In this document: piece after piece, positions 4,977 through 6,897 of the stretch
Numbering within the stretch: position 1 is the first letter of the stretch
How the letters are laid out: the number at the start of each line of letters is the position of its first letter
DNA from: Thermoleophilia bacterium
GTDB lineage: Bacteria; Actinomycetota; Thermoleophilia; Gaiellales; SKUG01
Assembly: GCA_020438525.1 (NCBI GenBank)
Contig: JAGQUL010000265.1
Coordinates: forward strand, 2,763-9,659
Direction: 5' to 3'
DNA: 6,897 nt
Notes under the pieces: generated by a model
Told to the model about the DNA's origin: nothing
The model's database searches: none
The model's input: the letters and a program-made list of their open reading frames with translations, nothing else
Position numbers and translations under genes: made by a program

Positions 4977-5794
4977 GGTCGGACCTCCTCGACGGGTCGT
5001 CGTCGCCATTCGTAGAGTGCGATCGAAGCAGCGACGCCGGCGTTGATGCTCTCCACGCCCGGATGCTGCGGGATGCGCGCGACCACGTCGGCCGCATCGC
5101 GCGCGGCGGTCCCGACGCCGTCGCGCTCGCTGCCGACCACGATGATCGTGCTGGGATCGAGGTCGACGTCCCACAGGTCGACGGTCCCGGCCGCGTCGAG
5201 CGCCACGACCCGCAGCGCGGGCGATGCGGCGCGCACCGCGGCGAGCTCGTCGGGGACGTTGGTGTCGGGTGCGTCGAGCCGCGCGATCGGCACGCGAAAG
5301 CACGCACCCATGCTCGCGCGCGCGGCCTTCGGACCGAACGGGTCGGCGGTGCCGGGGAGCGTCACCACGCCGCCGCCACCGAGCGCCGCGGCCGTGCGCA
5401 GCGCGGTGCAGACGTTGCCGGGATCGCCCAGGCCGTCGAGCGCGATCCATGGACCGGTCACGCCGCTGCGCGATCGCTCGTCGAGCGCGACGGCCAGGTC
5501 GCGCGGGCGCGGCTGGTCGAAGATCGCGATCACGCGGGGCGGGTGCCCCATCGCGCTCACGCCGGCGAGCAGCGCGGGCTCGACCGGCTCGATCGGGCAC
5601 GGCACGAGCGCGGGATCGATGTCGGGCACGCGCTCGGCGTCGACGAGCAGCACGCGCGCGCGGGCGCCGGTCTCGAGCCCTGCGAGCACGAGATCCTCGC
5701 CTTCCACGACGAACGCGCCCGCGAGGTCGCGAGCGCGTCGTCGGTGCAGCTTCCGCACCTCCTTGAGGTGCGCGTTCTGCGCAGAGGTGATCAG
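4973..5794 (-). CDS. TrmH/SpoU-family RNA 2'-O-ribose methyltransferase
   Basis: This is a SAM-dependent SPOUT (knotted) methyltransferase of 273 residues, probably acting on 23S rRNA. The N-terminal substrate-binding domain begins [15 protein letters not shown], the conserved opening of the family. Catalytic-domain motif 1 is [16 protein letters not shown], with N127 and R133. [10 protein letters not shown] (160-169) is typical. Motif 2 is GSERDGVG (221-228), with E223. Motif 3 is [19 protein letters not shown], with N251. No ATG, GTG or TTG occurs near the conserved N-terminus. The best start is CTG at 5794-5792, overlapping the rplT TGA as CTGA, with AGAGGCGAAGG upstream. A perfect AAGGAGGTG lies inside codons 11-13 (5764-5756), so a shorter product from GTG 5758 or CTG 5749 is possible. 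Placement after rplT is usual in Actinobacteria. The exact target nucleotide is unknown. Confidence 0.92.
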   Translation of the reverse strand: MITSAQNAHLKEVRKLHRRRARDLAGAFVVEGEDLVLAGLETGARARVLLVDAERVPDIDPALVPCPIEPVEPALLAGVSAMGHPPRVIAIFDQPRPRDLAVALDERSRSGVTGPWIALDGLGDPGNVCTALRTAAALGGGGVVTLPGTADPFGPKAARASMGACFRVPIARLDAPDTNVPDELAAVRAASPALRVVALDAAGTVDLWDVDLDPSTIIVVGSERDGVGTAARDAADVVARIPQHPGVESINAGVAASIALYEWRRRPVEEVRP

Positions 5795-6162
5795 GCCTTC
5801 GCCTCTTCGGCCAGCGCGTGCCTGGCGGCCTCCGCCAGCACGGTGAACGTCGCCGCGTCGTGCACGGCGATGTCGGCGAGCACCTTTCGGTCGAGCTCGA
5901 TCTCCGCGAGCTTCAGGCCGTGCATGAAGCGGCTGTAGCTGAGCTCGTTGAGGCGAGCGGCCGCGTTGATGCGGGTGACCCACAGCTGTCGGAACTCGCG
6001 CTTCTTGACGCGGCGGTCGCGATAGCGGTACGCCATCGACTTGTAGACCTGCTCCTTGGCGCGGCGGTAGACGTTGTTCTTCTGACCGCGGTAACCGGAA
6101 GCCTGCTTGAGGACGGTTCGTCGCTTCTTGTGGGCGCCGACTGCGCGCTTGACTCGTGCCAT
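5791..6162 (-). CDS. rplT: 50S ribosomal protein L20 (bL20)
   Basis: This 123-residue primary 23S rRNA-binding protein is required early in large-subunit assembly. The sequence is highly basic at the N-terminus ([15 protein letters not shown]). It carries the conserved SGYRGQ, the [21 protein letters not shown] core and [13 protein letters not shown]. Length and order match the family, with a short Ala/Glu-rich tail ending EEAKA. The ATG at 6162 follows AGAGGA at about seven-base spacing. It is 51 nt downstream of rpmI, and its stop is shared with the CTG start of the methyltransferase gene. In other bacteria L20 autoregulates this operon by binding the mRNA. A comparable site here is not demonstrated. 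Confidence 0.98.
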   Translation of the reverse strand: MARVKRAVGAHKKRRTVLKQASGYRGQKNNVYRRAKEQVYKSMAYRYRDRRVKKREFRQLWVTRINAAARLNELSYSRFMHGLKLAEIELDRKVLADIAVHDAATFTVLAEAARHALAEEAKA

Positions 6163-6213
6163 GGTGGAATCCTCTTTCGAACGGGGGTGACGGGGAGCGG
6201 GGGAAGTCCGCGA

Positions 6214-6420
6214 TCAGCGCGTGTAGTACGTGCCGAGCAGGCTCTTGACTTCCTTGTAGTCGCACGACGCGACGGCCTGGTCCTTGCGGAACTGGCGCTT
6301 GCGCTTGCGGGTCTTGTGCTCCATGTTGTGGCGCGAGCCCGTGTTCTTGTGCATGAGCTTGCCGGTGGCGCTCACCTTGAAGCGCTTCTTGGCAGCGCTC
6401 TTCGTCTTCATCTTCGGCAT
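6214..6420 (-). CDS. rpmI: 50S ribosomal protein L35 (bL35)
   Basis: This 68-residue small basic protein of the large ribosomal subunit opens with the diagnostic MPKMKTKSAAKKRFKVSATG. The conserved HNMEHKTRKRKRQ segment follows, and it ends YYTR. The length is within a few residues of the family norm. The ATG at 6420 has GGACGGGTGA upstream, an acceptable ribosome binding site. It lies 75 nt after infC and 51 nt before rplT in the conserved infC-rpmI-rplT order. The infC-rpmI gap contains a strong hairpin (6457-6480). Confidence 0.98.
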   Translation of the reverse strand: MPKMKTKSAAKKRFKVSATGKLMHKNTGSRHNMEHKTRKRKRQFRKDQAVASCDYKEVKSLLGTYYTR

Positions 6421-6456
6421 GTCGTCACCCGTCCTGGGTCGTGTCTGTCATGTCTG

Positions 6457-6480
6457 CCGGAGGCGGCGAGCCGCCTCCGG
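6457..6480 (-). terminator. Strong hairpin between infC and rpmI (attenuator or processing site)
   Basis: CCGGAGGCGG (6457-6466) and CCGCCTCCGG (6471-6480) form a perfect 10-bp GC-rich stem with a 4-nt loop (CTCG on the transcribed sense). It begins 16 nt after the infC stop and ends 37 nt before the rpmI ATG. No U-tract follows, so it may be a weak terminator that tunes the infC to rpmI-rplT ratio, an RNase-resistant processing point, or part of a protein-binding mRNA site. The structure is certain in sequence; its role is inferred. Confidence 0.6.
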
Positions 6481-6495
6481 GGCTTCCGTGCTCGT

Positions 6496-6897
6496 CTACG
6501 CCGAGGCGGCGTCCGCACCGTCAGCACCCTCGTCGGAGACCGGGCGGGCCTCCTTCTTCTTCGAGGGAGCGAGCATCATCGTCATGTTGCGGCCTTCGAG
6601 GTTCGGCTTCGTCTCGACGGTCGCGAGGTCGGAGACATCCTGCGCCACGCGCTCGAGGATGTTGCGACCCAGCTCGGGGTGCGCCATCTCTCGGCCGCGG
6701 AACATGATCGTGACCTTGACCTTGTCGTCGGCCTCGAGGAAGCGCCGCACGTGGTTGGTCTTGGTCGTGTAGTCACCGGGTCCGATCTTCGGTCGGTACT
6801 TGATCTCCTTGATGACGATCTGGCTGCGGTTCCTGCGAGCTTCCTTGGCCTTGATGTTCTGCTCGTACTTCCACTTGCCGTAGTCCATGACTCGGCA
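6496..6897 (-). CDS. infC: Translation initiation factor IF-3 (5' end outside window)
   Basis: IF-3 binds the 30S subunit, prevents early 50S joining and proofreads start-codon and initiator-tRNA pairing. The visible 133 residues begin [12 protein letters not shown], the family signature at the N-domain/linker junction. They continue through [35 protein letters not shown] and [10 protein letters not shown], covering the linker and full C-terminal domain. An acidic, Ala-rich tail (about 16 residues after PSKKKEA) extends past the usual end. The M at 6888 is internal, not the start; the gene runs off the right edge and roughly the N-terminal 50-70 residues are missing. It is first of the infC-rpmI-rplT set. 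Confidence 0.98.
   Translation of the reverse strand, partial: CRVMDYGKWKYEQNIKAKEARRNRSQIVIKEIKYRPKIGPGDYTTKTNHVRRFLEADDKVKVTIMFRGREMAHPELGRNILERVAQDVSDLATVETKPNLEGRNMTMMLAPSKKKEARPVSDEGADGADAASA

Noticed and set aside
5043..5938. Plus-strand open frames opposite the methyltransferase and rplT
   Set aside because: Antisense to conserved genes, skewed to Arg, Ala and Ser, and without family resemblance.
6886..6888. ATG as the start of infC
   Set aside because: The codons just before it (C-R-V) continue the conserved IF-3 sequence, so this Met is internal and the start is outside the window.

Overview
The window is a high-GC bacterial chromosome segment. It has strong G/C preference at third codon positions, tight gene packing and actinobacterial-looking ribosomal proteins and IF-3. 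An Actinomycetota lineage is the best guess, possibly a deep branch such as Thermoleophilia or Acidimicrobiia, but the sequence alone does not settle this. I see no mobile element, CRISPR array, tRNA or rRNA.

Left part (1-2436): the first codons of an unidentified minus-strand gene lie at the edge. A tryptophan catabolism pair follows: a kynureninase-like PLP enzyme (minus, 200-1390) and tryptophan 2,3-dioxygenase KynA (plus, 1555-2436), transcribed divergently. KynA opens tryptophan to N-formylkynurenine, and the KynU-like enzyme would cleave kynurenine to anthranilate and alanine. No formamidase (KynB) is visible. The 164-nt shared promoter region holds a 13-bp inverted repeat (12 of 13 pairs) and a small reading frame with its own Shine-Dalgarno.

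Middle part (2437-4287): a 373-nt gap contains a probable 29-residue single-pass membrane protein, a GC-rich hairpin and a near-perfect 20-bp palindrome of TTG-N6-CAA type. The palindrome sits just before a MarR-family regulator gene (2810-3307). A cyclophilin-type peptidylprolyl isomerase (minus, 3317-3802) converges on marR. A small acidic protein of unknown function (plus, 3934-4287) overlaps tail-to-tail with the next gene.

Right part (4257-6897): a minus-strand operon reads infC (5' end outside the window), rpmI, rplT, a TrmH/SpoU-family RNA 2'-O-methyltransferase, then a glycerophosphodiester phosphodiesterase. The last three genes are joined by 4-nt overlaps (CTGA and ATGA). The methyltransferase appears to start at a rare CTG codon. 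A 10-bp perfect hairpin separates infC from rpmI.

Most of the window is ordinary core genome. The points most worth a second look are the kynU-kynA intergenic regulatory architecture, the non-canonical active site of the KynU-like enzyme, the unannotated 29-residue membrane peptide, the MarR operator candidate and the CTG start.
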